A stretch of 64,000 bases of DNA from Haloferula luteola (GTDB lineage Bacteria; Verrucomicrobiota; Verrucomicrobiia; Verrucomicrobiales; Akkermansiaceae): the NCBI RefSeq assembly GCF_014201715.1, contig NZ_JACHFD010000007.1, positions 124,001 to 188,000 of the forward strand, read 5' to 3'. Of this stretch, positions 33,679-42,170 are shown piece after piece (the stretch's first letter is position 1; every line of letters begins with the position of its first letter). The position numbers were made by a program, and so were the translations under genes. Under the pieces are notes generated by a model that searched no databases, was not told the origin of the DNA, and was given only the letters and a program-made list of their open reading frames with translations.

Positions 33679-36600
33679 GTGAAAAAAGCGCACCTCATTC
33701 TCCCTGTGGGCCTCGCGGCGATCTCCGCGGTCCTCTTGAGGCACGGATCGTCTGACGTTCCGACTTTACCGCAGCCCGCTTCCAGTCGGGACGATCGTCC
33801 TTCTTCGGGTCGATCGATTGAGGAGCCTGCTCCCTTTCAAGCGAACGGTCCCGAGGGGGCTTCGACGTCGTTCGATCTGATTTTGGATCGGGTTTTGGTT
33901 CGCGGTGAGGATGGAAAGGATGAGGTTGTGGTTCTCGATCCGGTCGCGACGAAAGAAACCTTAGCGCGGCGGATTTCGGAGATGGGGGGGCAGGTTCTGC
34001 CACTTTGTCGCCCCGAGGCGCAACCCGACCGCTGGTGGGCAGTGACACGAGACATCACTGTGCGACTGGCGGATGGCGTCCGGGAGCCGGATCTGCCTGC
34101 AGGCTTGGAGGTCAAAGAACGGCCTGACTATGCGCCCGGCTTTCTCGTGCTGAGTGCCGAGGATCCCATGGCCGCGCTGGCGGCAGTCGATGGGCTGCGT
34201 GACGATTCGTCGATTGCGATGGCGGAGGTTCAACTCGCCCGCCAGCACACCCCGCGGTCGCTTCCAAACGACCCATTGGTGGTCAATCAATGGCAATATC
34301 AGCAAGCGAATGGTTCGAGTGCCGGAACGGATATCGGTGTTGAACCGGTGTGGGCCTATGGTGGAACGGGCGGGATTCGAGGTGGGGGTGTGGTCGTAGG
34401 GGTCGTCGATGATGGGGTAGAAACCGGACATCCGGATTTTGTCGGGAACATCGACACCGTTAACGACTGGGACTGGAATGGTAATGACGACAACCCGAAC
34501 CCGGGTTCGGGGGATGATCACGGGACGGCTTGTGCAGGAAATGTGGCGGCGCGGGGCAACAATGGGATTGGTGTCACGGGAACCGCACCAGAGGCGACGC
34601 TTGTTGGGATGCGGTTGATTGCCGCGGCGACGACGGACAGCCAGGAGGCTTCGGCGATGAATTATTTGCCTGATCTCATCGACATCAAATCCAACTCTTG
34701 GGGTCCCGCGGATGATGGAGTGACCCTGGAAGCGCCGGGCCCCTTGACTCGTGCGGCTTTTGCGAACGCTGCCGAAAATGGGCGCGGCGGACTGGGGACG
34801 ATTTTTGTGTGGGCAGCAGGCAACGGTTTGGAGGCGAACGACAACTCCAACTACGATGGCTATGCGAATGATATTCATACGATTGCGGTGACTGCGGTGG
34901 ATTCACTGGGCCGGCAGTCTTATTATGCGGAGCCTGGAGCCAATATCCTGGTGGCGGCGCCGTCGGATGGCTCTGGATCGGCGATGGGGATCACGACGAC
35001 GGACCGGTCGGGAAACCAGGGGTACAACACCTCTAGTTCTGCATCGGGAGGAGACTATACCGATGAATTTGGAGGGACCTCGTCGGCGACGCCTGTGGTG
35101 TCCGGCGTGGTGGCCCTGATGTTGGAAAGAAATCCCTCGTTGGGTTGGCGAGATGTTCAGGAGATTCTGATTCAAAGTGCAGCGAAGTTCCGGCCGACGG
35201 ATTCCGATTGGACGACCAATGGGGGAGGATTCCACTTCAACCACAAATTCGGTGCAGGCTTGGTCGATGCCGAAGCGGCTGTGGCGTTGGCGGACTCTTG
35301 GACCCTTCTTGAGGAGGCCACCACCTTGACCTCGAGCCTCACCGGGCTTTCCGACTCGATTCCTGACGAAAGCTCGACTGGTGTGACGCGGACCTTCGAT
35401 TTCACGGAGACCAATGTCCGCTGCGAGCAGGTGGAGGTGACCTTAACGGTCAACCACACGTTTCGAGGCGACCTCGCAGTGACGCTGACCTCACCCTCGG
35501 GCACGGTCAGTCGTTTGGCGGAGAATCACGAAGATGGTGCGGCCAATTACAGCGCCTGGACCTTCACCAGTGTCCGGCATTGGGGCGAGAGTTCGACGGG
35601 GGTGTGGACTTTGAAAGTGGCGGACCTTGCTCCGGATGACACCGGCACCTTGAAGGCAGCGAGCATCACCTTGAATGGCACGGTGGCCGGCCCAGTGAAT
35701 CCTGCACCGACGGTGACGATTGATTCGCCGACTGACGGTCAGGAATTTAGCCCTGGGAGTGAGGTGGAAGTGCTGGTGAGTGCAACGGACCTGACCGGAT
35801 TCGGGGAGGTTGGCACGGTGGCCAGTGTGGAACTCCGCGATGGCGGGACAACGATTGCGACCGATACGACGGAGCCGTTTTCCTTTACCTTTGCCCCGGC
35901 CGAAGGGGAGCACGTGTTGACGGTCCTCGCGACGGATTCCGAGGGGGCTCGCAAAGAATCCGAGGCGGTGACCATCCAAGTGAAGAACCGTGCGCCGATT
36001 TTCTCGGGTGGCGAGATTCTCCCAGTCGATCCTGCTTATTCCGATGAGGATTTGGTCGTGACGGGCTTGGTGGCCACCGACCCTGAGGGCGCGGATGTGA
36101 CCGTGAGTTATGATTGGCAGTATTCGACCGATGGTTTGACGTGGCATGGCTCTGGGGAGACCTCGGACACCCTGCCGGCGGAAGCCTCGCGAGCTGGCAA
36201 ATTGTGGTTGTGCCGGGTGACGGCGAGCGACGGCAACCTCATTTCTGATCCGCTTGATTTGGGGCCGGTCAACGTGTTCGAGCGCCCGGTCGAGTGGGTG
36301 GAAATGGGCAGCAGTTACGCCTACACGAGTGGCCTGGTGCTGCGAGGAGACGATGGCGACTTTGAGAAGCAGGCCATCGTCAATGAGTTCAGCCAATCGA
36401 GCAGTGGATTGGCCGAGTGGGTGGAGATCCTGATGTTGCGACGTGCTTCGCTTCGGAATTGGAGCCTCATGGACGCGGCGGGGAATTCCCTGACGTTTGC
36501 CGACAGCGAGGTATGGGATGACCTGAGTCCGGGAACCTTGGTGGTCGTCTATTATGGACTTTCCAAGGACTCACTATTGCCGGCGGATGATGGCGACGCC

Positions 36601-37503
36601 ACGGATGGAGCGCTGGTCGTTTCCAGTACCGACACGAGTCGCTTTACTGGAACCTGGCCGGGATATTCCAACAGTGGAGATGCGGTGCTTTTGAAGGATG
36701 CTTCCGGAGCCGTCATGACCTCGTTCTCCTACGGTTCGGCGACCAAGCTCGCGCTCCATTTCGGTGGTGCGGGTATCTCTTCGGGAAAAGCGCTCTACTA
36801 CGAATCCAATACCGAATCAGGCTTGGCGACATCAGCCAATTGGACCGTGACGGATGCCACCACGATCGCCGCGAATGGATCTACCGTCGGGGTGACCCCG
36901 GCGGCTGGAAATCCCATGGACAACGCGGCTTTTGTGGCGGATTTGCGCAGTGGTGTGTTTGGGGAGCCTGCGGTGTTTCGATTGGCAGATGGAGTCACAC
37001 TTCCGGAAGGTCTTACCTTCGCCGCGGCGACAGGTACGATTTCGGGGACGATTACCGGCGCATCGGGCGCCTATCCCGTGACGATTGAGCGAGCGAATGG
37101 TTTCGGTGAAGTGGTTTCGCAGTCCTTCACCCTCACTGTGACCGAGAGCTTGAGCTATCAGGAATGGATCGCGGGCTTCACGCTGGATTCGATCGATCCC
37201 ACGGGTGATCCCGACGGAGATGGTTACAGCAATTTGTTGGAGTATTACTTCGGCTCCGACCCTGGAATCGCCCAAGCTTTGGTGACTTGGGAATCGGTGG
37301 ACGGTGAGTGGGTGCTTTCGTTCCCCCGTCAGTTGGCGAATCTCGACGTTGATGGAGTGGTGGAGTGGTCCGACGATCTCGTCCAATGGCAGACGGACGA
37401 TGTGGAGACTCAGATGACCGCATCCTCCGGTGCCCAGGCGACCATGACTGCGACGGTTCCTGCGGGAACAAATCGGCGGTTCGTGCGCATTCGGGTGGAA
37501 TGA
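33679..37503 (+). CDS. kexin-like subtilase with P-domain and lamin-tail module
   Basis: About 1274 residues if GTG 33679 is the start (VKKAHLILPVGLAAISAVLL is the signal anchor; an in-frame ATG at 33598 is the alternative). An N-terminal prodomain precedes the S8 domain: Asp in VVGVVDDGVETGHPDF, His in GDDHGTACAGNVAA, Asn in VWAAGNG, Ser in GGTSSATPVVSG (about residue 468). A proprotein convertase P-domain follows (VEVTLTVNHTFRGDLAVTLTS ... GVWTLKVADLAPDDTG), then Ig-like modules, a lamin-tail-like module (IVNEFSQSSSGLAEWVEIL) and an EF-hand-like DPDGDGYSNLLEYYFGSDP with the shared C-terminal tail (VVEWSDDLVQW ... FVRIRVE). A secreted processing protease. The end is convergent with the next gene, with a weak hairpin at 37501-37522. 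Confidence 0.9.
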   Translation: MKKAHLILPVGLAAISAVLLRHGSSDVPTLPQPASSRDDRPSSGRSIEEPAPFQANGPEGASTSFDLILDRVLVRGEDGKDEVVVLDPVATKETLARRISEMGGQVLPLCRPEAQPDRWWAVTRDITVRLADGVREPDLPAGLEVKERPDYAPGFLVLSAEDPMAALAAVDGLRDDSSIAMAEVQLARQHTPRSLPNDPLVVNQWQYQQANGSSAGTDIGVEPVWAYGGTGGIRGGGVVVGVVDDGVETGHPDFVGNIDTVNDWDWNGNDDNPNPGSGDDHGTACAGNVAARGNNGIGVTGTAPEATLVGMRLIAAATTDSQEASAMNYLPDLIDIKSNSWGPADDGVTLEAPGPLTRAAFANAAENGRGGLGTIFVWAAGNGLEANDNSNYDGYANDIHTIAVTAVDSLGRQSYYAEPGANILVAAPSDGSGSAMGITTTDRSGNQGYNTSSSASGGDYTDEFGGTSSATPVVSGVVALMLERNPSLGWRDVQEILIQSAAKFRPTDSDWTTNGGGFHFNHKFGAGLVDAEAAVALADSWTLLEEATTLTSSLTGLSDSIPDESSTGVTRTFDFTETNVRCEQVEVTLTVNHTFRGDLAVTLTSPSGTVSRLAENHEDGAANYSAWTFTSVRHWGESSTGVWTLKVADLAPDDTGTLKAASITLNGTVAGPVNPAPTVTIDSPTDGQEFSPGSEVEVLVSATDLTGFGEVGTVASVELRDGGTTIATDTTEPFSFTFAPAEGEHVLTVLATDSEGARKESEAVTIQVKNRAPIFSGGEILPVDPAYSDEDLVVTGLVATDPEGADVTVSYDWQYSTDGLTWHGSGETSDTLPAEASRAGKLWLCRVTASDGNLISDPLDLGPVNVFERPVEWVEMGSSYAYTSGLVLRGDDGDFEKQAIVNEFSQSSSGLAEWVEILMLRRASLRNWSLMDAAGNSLTFADSEVWDDLSPGTLVVVYYGLSKDSLLPADDGDATDGALVVSSTDTSRFTGTWPGYSNSGDAVLLKDASGAVMTSFSYGSATKLALHFGGAGISSGKALYYESNTESGLATSANWTVTDATTIAANGSTVGVTPAAGNPMDNAAFVADLRSGVFGEPAVFRLADGVTLPEGLTFAAATGTISGTITGASGAYPVTIERANGFGEVVSQSFTLTVTESLSYQEWIAGFTLDSIDPTGDPDGDGYSNLLEYYFGSDPGIAQALVTWESVDGEWVLSFPRQLANLDVDGVVEWSDDLVQWQTDDVETQMTASSGAQATMTATVPAGTNRRFVRIRVE

Positions 37504-37522
37504 TCACGGCGTCGGGTGGTCA

Positions 37523-39607
37523 TCAAGGGATGGCCACGCCGACTCGATAGAATCGCCGGCCCGAAATCGGCGCTGCCCCACTGGTGGTTCCTGAGAAATC
37601 GTCGACAAAAGTGTGGGTGGCCGACACGGCTGAGGTTTCGACGAAGGTCGCCAAGGAACTCTGAAGGAAAGGAGTCCACTCGGTGAGTTGATCGTCTGAA
37701 AATTCAATGGTGTAGGCCCTGCCCGGGCGGGTGGAGCAGGTCACGCTGACACCCCCTTGAGCTGCTTGAACGGAGAGGATGGAAAAGTGGGACTGAGGAT
37801 CGAGGGGGTCGGTATTGGCCTGATACTCCTGCCAGTTGAGCTGACCATCGCCGTCTGAATCGAGCAAGTCAGAGGATTCAAAGTCGGGGCCCAGTTGGTG
37901 AAGTTCGAGCCACGACTGAGGGGTGCCGTGGGAAGTCCGAGAGTTCTCAGTCTCTGACGGCAGTTGGTAGGCTTTCACGACTGCCATGTGCTGCATCATG
38001 CTCACTCCGGAATCGCCGATTTGCGCTGGGCTTGGGGTCGGACTCCACTCTCGGGTATCAAAGACACATCCATCGGGAAAGGTGATGCCGCCGATGGTAT
38101 AGGCTTGATGAAGGACCTCCAGCGCCGCATTGGGCATGACCCAATCGTAAGGTTTGTTCCGGTTGAGGTTGGTATTGTCGTTGCCGTCTCGACCCACCGG
38201 AACATGATCATCGGAGAAGATTTGCTTGAGGGTGGTGACGGCGCTTTCGGTGCGAGTGGTGGTATTGAAGTCTCCGCAAAGGACAATGTAGTCGTCGGCT
38301 GGAAAGGAAGCCCGGGTTCGTTCGACGAGGACGCCCGCTTCCGTGTTTCTCGATCCGGTGCCACCTGAACCGTGGAGATGGACGCTGATCACATGGAGAT
38401 CTTTCTCGCCAGGGATATCGATGGTCGCCCAGGCAAAATCTCGATCCGAAACCTGGGGGTCGTCCCACTCTCCTGACGCGGTGATGGGGTAGCGGCTGAT
38501 GACTCCGCAGGGGATGGAGTCACTGCCCGGTTCAATCATGTAGTGGAAATCCGCGCCGAACACCCGATCGACCCAATCGCGAACTCCGCCAGAGTCGGGA
38601 ACATTCAGTTCCTGAATGCCGATGACGTCGGCGCCAATCGCCTGAAGGATGCGATCTCCAGCAGCTTCATATTCCTGGTAATTACCGCTGGTGATGTTGG
38701 CTGAGGCGATGACAAGAGTTTCTCCGGTGTTAGAAGAGGCGCTATCGTCGTCGAGAAGGGTGACGGTATGCCCAGTCGTGGAGACCGTCGCACCACTGGC
38801 AGCAGTCAGGCGGAGATCGATGGTTTCGGGGCCTTCAGCGAGGTCGTCGTTCGTGACCTCAAGTTCGACCCATTGCGTGGTGGTATCGGAATCGAACGTA
38901 ACGGTGGTGGAGCGCAGGACGAAATCGTCTGGAGTCGAGGCGCTGCCACCTACGATCTGAATTTGGGCGGAGGCGGTCGCGGCTTCTGATAGGGTCACCG
39001 GGATCCTCATAGCTCCACCGGATTCGAGGAAAGTCGAGGTCGGCGATGCAAAGGCGATCTCGGGCAGGTCGGGTTCTGGCTCTCCTCCTTCGGTGGTCAG
39101 CGAGAAGTCATCAATCACCAGGCGCTCGGGAGCTGAGGTAGGACGAATGCGAATGCGGAGGTCGTCGCCGGTGAGGTTCAGGGATCGACGGCACTCCTCG
39201 TAATTGGTGGATGAGGTGCTTCCGGTGGCGACTTCGGCCCAGCCAGTGTTGGAGGCATTGACCTCGATGGCGAAGGTGATTTCAGTGCCGTCACCGTTCC
39301 AATGTCGGACCCAGAAGGATACCGTGCCGATACCTCCATCGACTCCCTGACCGTCGGAGCCCTTAAATTCGAGATAAGCGGCGGAGCTTTTGTTGAGGCG
39401 GACGGAGCTGCCCGTGCGGGCGTTTTGAGTGGCCACTACCGCGTCGTTGCTTTCCCAAATCCCGACGCCGCTATGGTCCCAAGTCGAGATATTGGAGTAG
39501 GAAGCATCCGACCAACCTGCGTCGAAGGTTTCCGCAATATCCGCGCGGAGGGGCAGTGCCAGGAGGGTGAGCCCCAGCCCTGAGAAGAATGGAAGTGCGG
39601 CTTTCAA
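37523..39607 (-). CDS. secreted endonuclease/exonuclease/phosphatase-fold protein
   Basis: About 694 residues. The frame is open to 39781, but TTG 39607 gives a clean signal peptide (MKAALPFFSGLGLTLLALPLRA) and avoids overlap with the DUF4336 gene. Order: an N-terminal beta-sandwich (STWDHSGVGIWESND ... ERLVIDDFSL), a Calx-beta-like repeat (VTLSEAATASAQIQIVGG ... FVLRSTTVTFDSDTTT), then the EEP domain: IASANITSG, GADVIGIQELN (metal Glu), GVISRYPI, VISVHLHGSG, IVLCGDFNTTT and DWVMPNAALEVL. An EF-hand-like DSDGDGQLNWQEYQ and the shared tail (YTIEFSDDQLTEW ... FYRV) end it. A secreted nuclease is the best guess. Confidence 0.85.
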   Translation of the reverse strand: MKAALPFFSGLGLTLLALPLRADIAETFDAGWSDASYSNISTWDHSGVGIWESNDAVVATQNARTGSSVRLNKSSAAYLEFKGSDGQGVDGGIGTVSFWVRHWNGDGTEITFAIEVNASNTGWAEVATGSTSSTNYEECRRSLNLTGDDLRIRIRPTSAPERLVIDDFSLTTEGGEPEPDLPEIAFASPTSTFLESGGAMRIPVTLSEAATASAQIQIVGGSASTPDDFVLRSTTVTFDSDTTTQWVELEVTNDDLAEGPETIDLRLTAASGATVSTTGHTVTLLDDDSASSNTGETLVIASANITSGNYQEYEAAGDRILQAIGADVIGIQELNVPDSGGVRDWVDRVFGADFHYMIEPGSDSIPCGVISRYPITASGEWDDPQVSDRDFAWATIDIPGEKDLHVISVHLHGSGGTGSRNTEAGVLVERTRASFPADDYIVLCGDFNTTTRTESAVTTLKQIFSDDHVPVGRDGNDNTNLNRNKPYDWVMPNAALEVLHQAYTIGGITFPDGCVFDTREWSPTPSPAQIGDSGVSMMQHMAVVKAYQLPSETENSRTSHGTPQSWLELHQLGPDFESSDLLDSDGDGQLNWQEYQANTDPLDPQSHFSILSVQAAQGGVSVTCSTRPGRAYTIEFSDDQLTEWTPFLQSSLATFVETSAVSATHTFVDDFSGTTSGAAPISGRRFYRVGVAIP

Positions 39608-39681
39608 CGCCGCGCATTGAAGGCAAAACGTTCCGGTGAGCAAGATTGGAAATCCCGCGAAAGCCCGTGGTTCTGCGGATT

Positions 39682-40356
39682 TTAGAGCCAGCCGGCAGAG
39701 CGGAAGGCCGCGGCTGCCCGCGACTTGGCATCCTGAAGGAGAGGTTCTCCATGCCCGACGAGGATGGCTTGAAAGTCCCAATCCATGATGCGCCGGAGGG
39801 AGTGTTTGAAGGCTGCTGGATCCGTGATGGCTCCTTTAAGTCGCCGAGAGACTCCCGGATTGAGGGCGGGAATCAAAAAGGCTCCCAGCAGCCACCGCTG
39901 CCAGATGGGGCGTCGGGGCGAGAAATTCATGAGCAAGTCACACACAATCAAGGCGCGGCTTTGATGATGGTAAAAGACGTGTTCGGAGAACCCAGGCGCG
40001 CCTTCGAGGGGGAGGACTTCGAGTTCACCCTCCCAGGCAAGGGGTGCAGGAAGGAGAGGCCGAGGTGGGGCTTCCCAGTCTTTTCCCAATCCGGGCGGGG
40101 CCAAGTATTCAGCTTCAGGGAGCGCGGCGATTCCCTCGCGGGAATACGTGTCGTGATCGATCATCGGATCGGTCAGCCAGCGCACCGGGCCCAAGGCTCG
40201 GATTTCAGCGACTTGGGTGGACGTGAAAGGGGCGGTGGAGTGGACGAGCACGTCTCCATCGGAGAGGCGGATGGCGGTGACATTGCGGCCGATGTCGACG
40301 CCGAGCACCGAAAACCGGAAGTGCTGGTGCCATAGGTGGGGAAGAATTTCGTCCAT
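39682..40356 (-). CDS. DUF4336 metallo-beta-lactamase-fold protein
   Basis: A 224-residue cytoplasmic protein. The ATG at 40356 has GGGAG 5 bases upstream. The sequence fits DUF4336: MDEILPHLWHQHFRFSVLGVDIGRNVTAIRL, LVHSTAPF, FSEHVFYHHQSRALIVCDLLMNF, and HSLRRIMDWDFQAILVGHGE, which is the late His of the MBL-like fold. The canonical HxHxDH motif is degenerate, so hydrolase activity is uncertain. It is convergent with the nuclease-like gene in the sense that its 3' end abuts that gene's upstream part on the same strand. Confidence 0.85.
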   Translation of the reverse strand: MDEILPHLWHQHFRFSVLGVDIGRNVTAIRLSDGDVLVHSTAPFTSTQVAEIRALGPVRWLTDPMIDHDTYSREGIAALPEAEYLAPPGLGKDWEAPPRPLLPAPLAWEGELEVLPLEGAPGFSEHVFYHHQSRALIVCDLLMNFSPRRPIWQRWLLGAFLIPALNPGVSRRLKGAITDPAAFKHSLRRIMDWDFQAILVGHGEPLLQDAKSRAAAAFRSAGWL

Positions 40357-40404
40357 ATTCGCTCCCACCCCTCGCACTTCCGATGGGGATGATCCACGGC
40401 AGAT

Positions 40405-40447
40405 GCCGGGAAAAGTGAGGACTTTTCCGGCGAGCAGGAGATCCTGC
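40405..40447 (-). terminator. hairpin pair after unknown gene
   Basis: GCCGGGAAAAGT (40405-40416) pairs with ACTTTTCCGGC (40421-40431) around GAGG with one bulged base; GCAGG/CCTGC at 40434-40447 forms a second stem. On the minus strand this follows the stop of the gene at 40464. There is no clear T-run, so the call is tentative. Confidence 0.45.
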
Positions 40448-40463
40448 CCGCCGAAAGAGGGAT

Positions 40464-40994
40464 TCAGGGCTTGATGCCTGCCAGCTCGAGGAACTTGTCG
40501 AGCGGCATCGACACCTGCACCTGGGGCGAGGTTTGCACCACGTGGATGTCGGTCGCGTTGGACGGCATCGGGGCAAACTTCAGGCCAAGGTTGGTGATGG
40601 AAGCAGGCACTTGAGTTTCCAAGGCTCCGCTGAGCAGGTCCTGGGTGATTTTCACCGAGAAGCCTTTGCCGTGGAGGACTTTGTAGAACACCGTCTCGTC
40701 GATTTTTGATTCCGGCTTCGACGCGCTGCTGGTGCTGGCGGCACGTGTGGAAGTCTTGGGAGCGCGGTCATCCTTCTCTCCGGTAGCCGGGCAGATGCCG
40801 GTCGCGGTGAGGTATTTTCCGGAGATGAAAATCGGTGAGCGGCCCGCTTGACGATAGCGTGGAGTTTCGGCGAGCGTCCACTTGCACTTGCTTTTTGCAA
40901 GGTCGTCGTAGACGGCGGATTCGTTGGCTTCGAGGCCGTTTTCAGCCCGGAGGGCGATGACTTGTTGCAGGGTGTCTGACGGAATTGTGTCCAT
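40464..40994 (-). CDS. hypothetical protein
   Basis: A 176-residue protein, start chosen at MDTIPSDTLQQV; 18 further codons are open upstream. The first 70 residues are charged with a CKWTLAETPRYRQAGRSPIF stretch and a Cys pair (K-C-K, GICPATG). A Ser/Thr/Ala-rich linker follows (TSTRAASTSSASKPES). The last 70 residues look like an alpha/beta domain (ETVFYKVLHGKGFSVKI ... VQVSMPLDKFLELAGIKP). No signal peptide. The family is not recognised. A hairpin pair lies at its 3' end. Confidence 0.55.
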   Translation of the reverse strand: MDTIPSDTLQQVIALRAENGLEANESAVYDDLAKSKCKWTLAETPRYRQAGRSPIFISGKYLTATGICPATGEKDDRAPKTSTRAASTSSASKPESKIDETVFYKVLHGKGFSVKITQDLLSGALETQVPASITNLGLKFAPMPSNATDIHVVQTSPQVQVSMPLDKFLELAGIKP

Positions 40995-41069
40995 AGGTTG
41001 CGGGAGGAGGCTGAGCGACGATGAGGGCGAGTGCAATGGATGATTCACCTATTTATGGGGATTTCCGGC

Positions 41070-42170
41070 CTATCGGATAGGGCTCATAGCCACCCCGACG
41101 AAACTATCCGCACAGCCATAGTAGATGATCCAACGGCCTTTGTGGTAGACGAGGCCCTCGGCGAATGTCGTGCCTGAGGCATACTGGCCGGTCTTTTCCC
41201 AATCGAGTTCGGGCTGGAAGAAAGGTTCGTCGAGCTGGCCGATCACTCGTGTGGGATCTTGGGCGTCAAAGCCGACCTGCCCACAGCCGTAGACACCGGG
41301 GGTGAGGTTGGGATCTCGATGGCTGTCGGTCGCATTCTTCGCGTTGTAGATGAGTGCGATGCCCTGTTCGGTTTTGACGGCTTGGGGGCCGACTTCGGTG
41401 AGGGCACTGTCGAATTTCCCTTTGCGTGGCCGGATCAAAACAAGGAGCTCACCCGAATCATCGACTACTGGAGTCCAATGAATAAGGTCCTCGGAGGTGG
41501 CGATATTGATCTGCCGCTCACCGAAGTACATCCAGAATTTGCCATCGATGCGGCTGGCCACCAAGACTCCATCGCGGAGTTCATGGACGATGGCGGCCGA
41601 CTTGGTGCGGAGGTTCTCGTAGGCACTGCCTTCGAAGGGAGATCCTTGTTTTTGCCAATGAATCAGGTCTTTGGAGGTGGCCAGACCGAGTCGAAAGTCC
41701 TGGTGATTCCATTGGGTGTAGGTGACGACGTAGCCCCCGTCCGGATGAGTAGCGAGGCGAGGGTCCTCGCATCCGCCGGGCCATTCGTGGGCCTTTTGGG
41801 CATCCTCGGCGGGAAAGAGAACCGGGGTGTCGCGGCGAGTGAAATGGATGCCGTCTTCGCTCATTGCCAGCCCGAAGCGAGAAGTGTGGCCGCCGATTTT
41901 CATGTCTCCGCTGTCGTCTTCAGCGCGGTAGAGGACGTGAATCGTTCCGTTGTGAACCACCGCAGCGGGATTGAAGGTGTGCAGTTTTTCCCAGGCGATC
42001 GAAGTGCCGGTGATCGGATCTTTGAACCGCGATTCGGAGATGGGGCGGATCACCGGCTGGGCGTCGGTGGGGCGCTCGAAAGGCCCGAGAGCCCAAGCAG
42101 GCAAGTCGGCAGCATGGAGAATCGGGAAGGCAAAGAGCAGGGTGGACAGGCGGGTGGGAATGAATTTCAT
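41070..42170 (-). CDS. GH130 mannosidase/mannoside phosphorylase-like enzyme
   Basis: A 366-residue propeller enzyme of the GH130 family. Signal peptide MKFIPTRLSTLLFAFPILHA. The key motif GCEDPRL (133-139), the earlier FNPAAVVHNGTIHVLYRA and the later DLIHWTPVVDDSGELL, LIYNAKN and GRWIIYYGCADSF strands are typical. GH130 enzymes split beta-mannosides, either by phosphorolysis or hydrolysis; export argues for hydrolysis, since phosphorylases need cytoplasmic phosphate (inference). Its start overlaps the GH92 stop (ATGA), so they are translated together. Confidence 0.88.
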   Translation of the reverse strand: MKFIPTRLSTLLFAFPILHAADLPAWALGPFERPTDAQPVIRPISESRFKDPITGTSIAWEKLHTFNPAAVVHNGTIHVLYRAEDDSGDMKIGGHTSRFGLAMSEDGIHFTRRDTPVLFPAEDAQKAHEWPGGCEDPRLATHPDGGYVVTYTQWNHQDFRLGLATSKDLIHWQKQGSPFEGSAYENLRTKSAAIVHELRDGVLVASRIDGKFWMYFGERQINIATSEDLIHWTPVVDDSGELLVLIRPRKGKFDSALTEVGPQAVKTEQGIALIYNAKNATDSHRDPNLTPGVYGCGQVGFDAQDPTRVIGQLDEPFFQPELDWEKTGQYASGTTFAEGLVYHKGRWIIYYGCADSFVGVAMSPIR

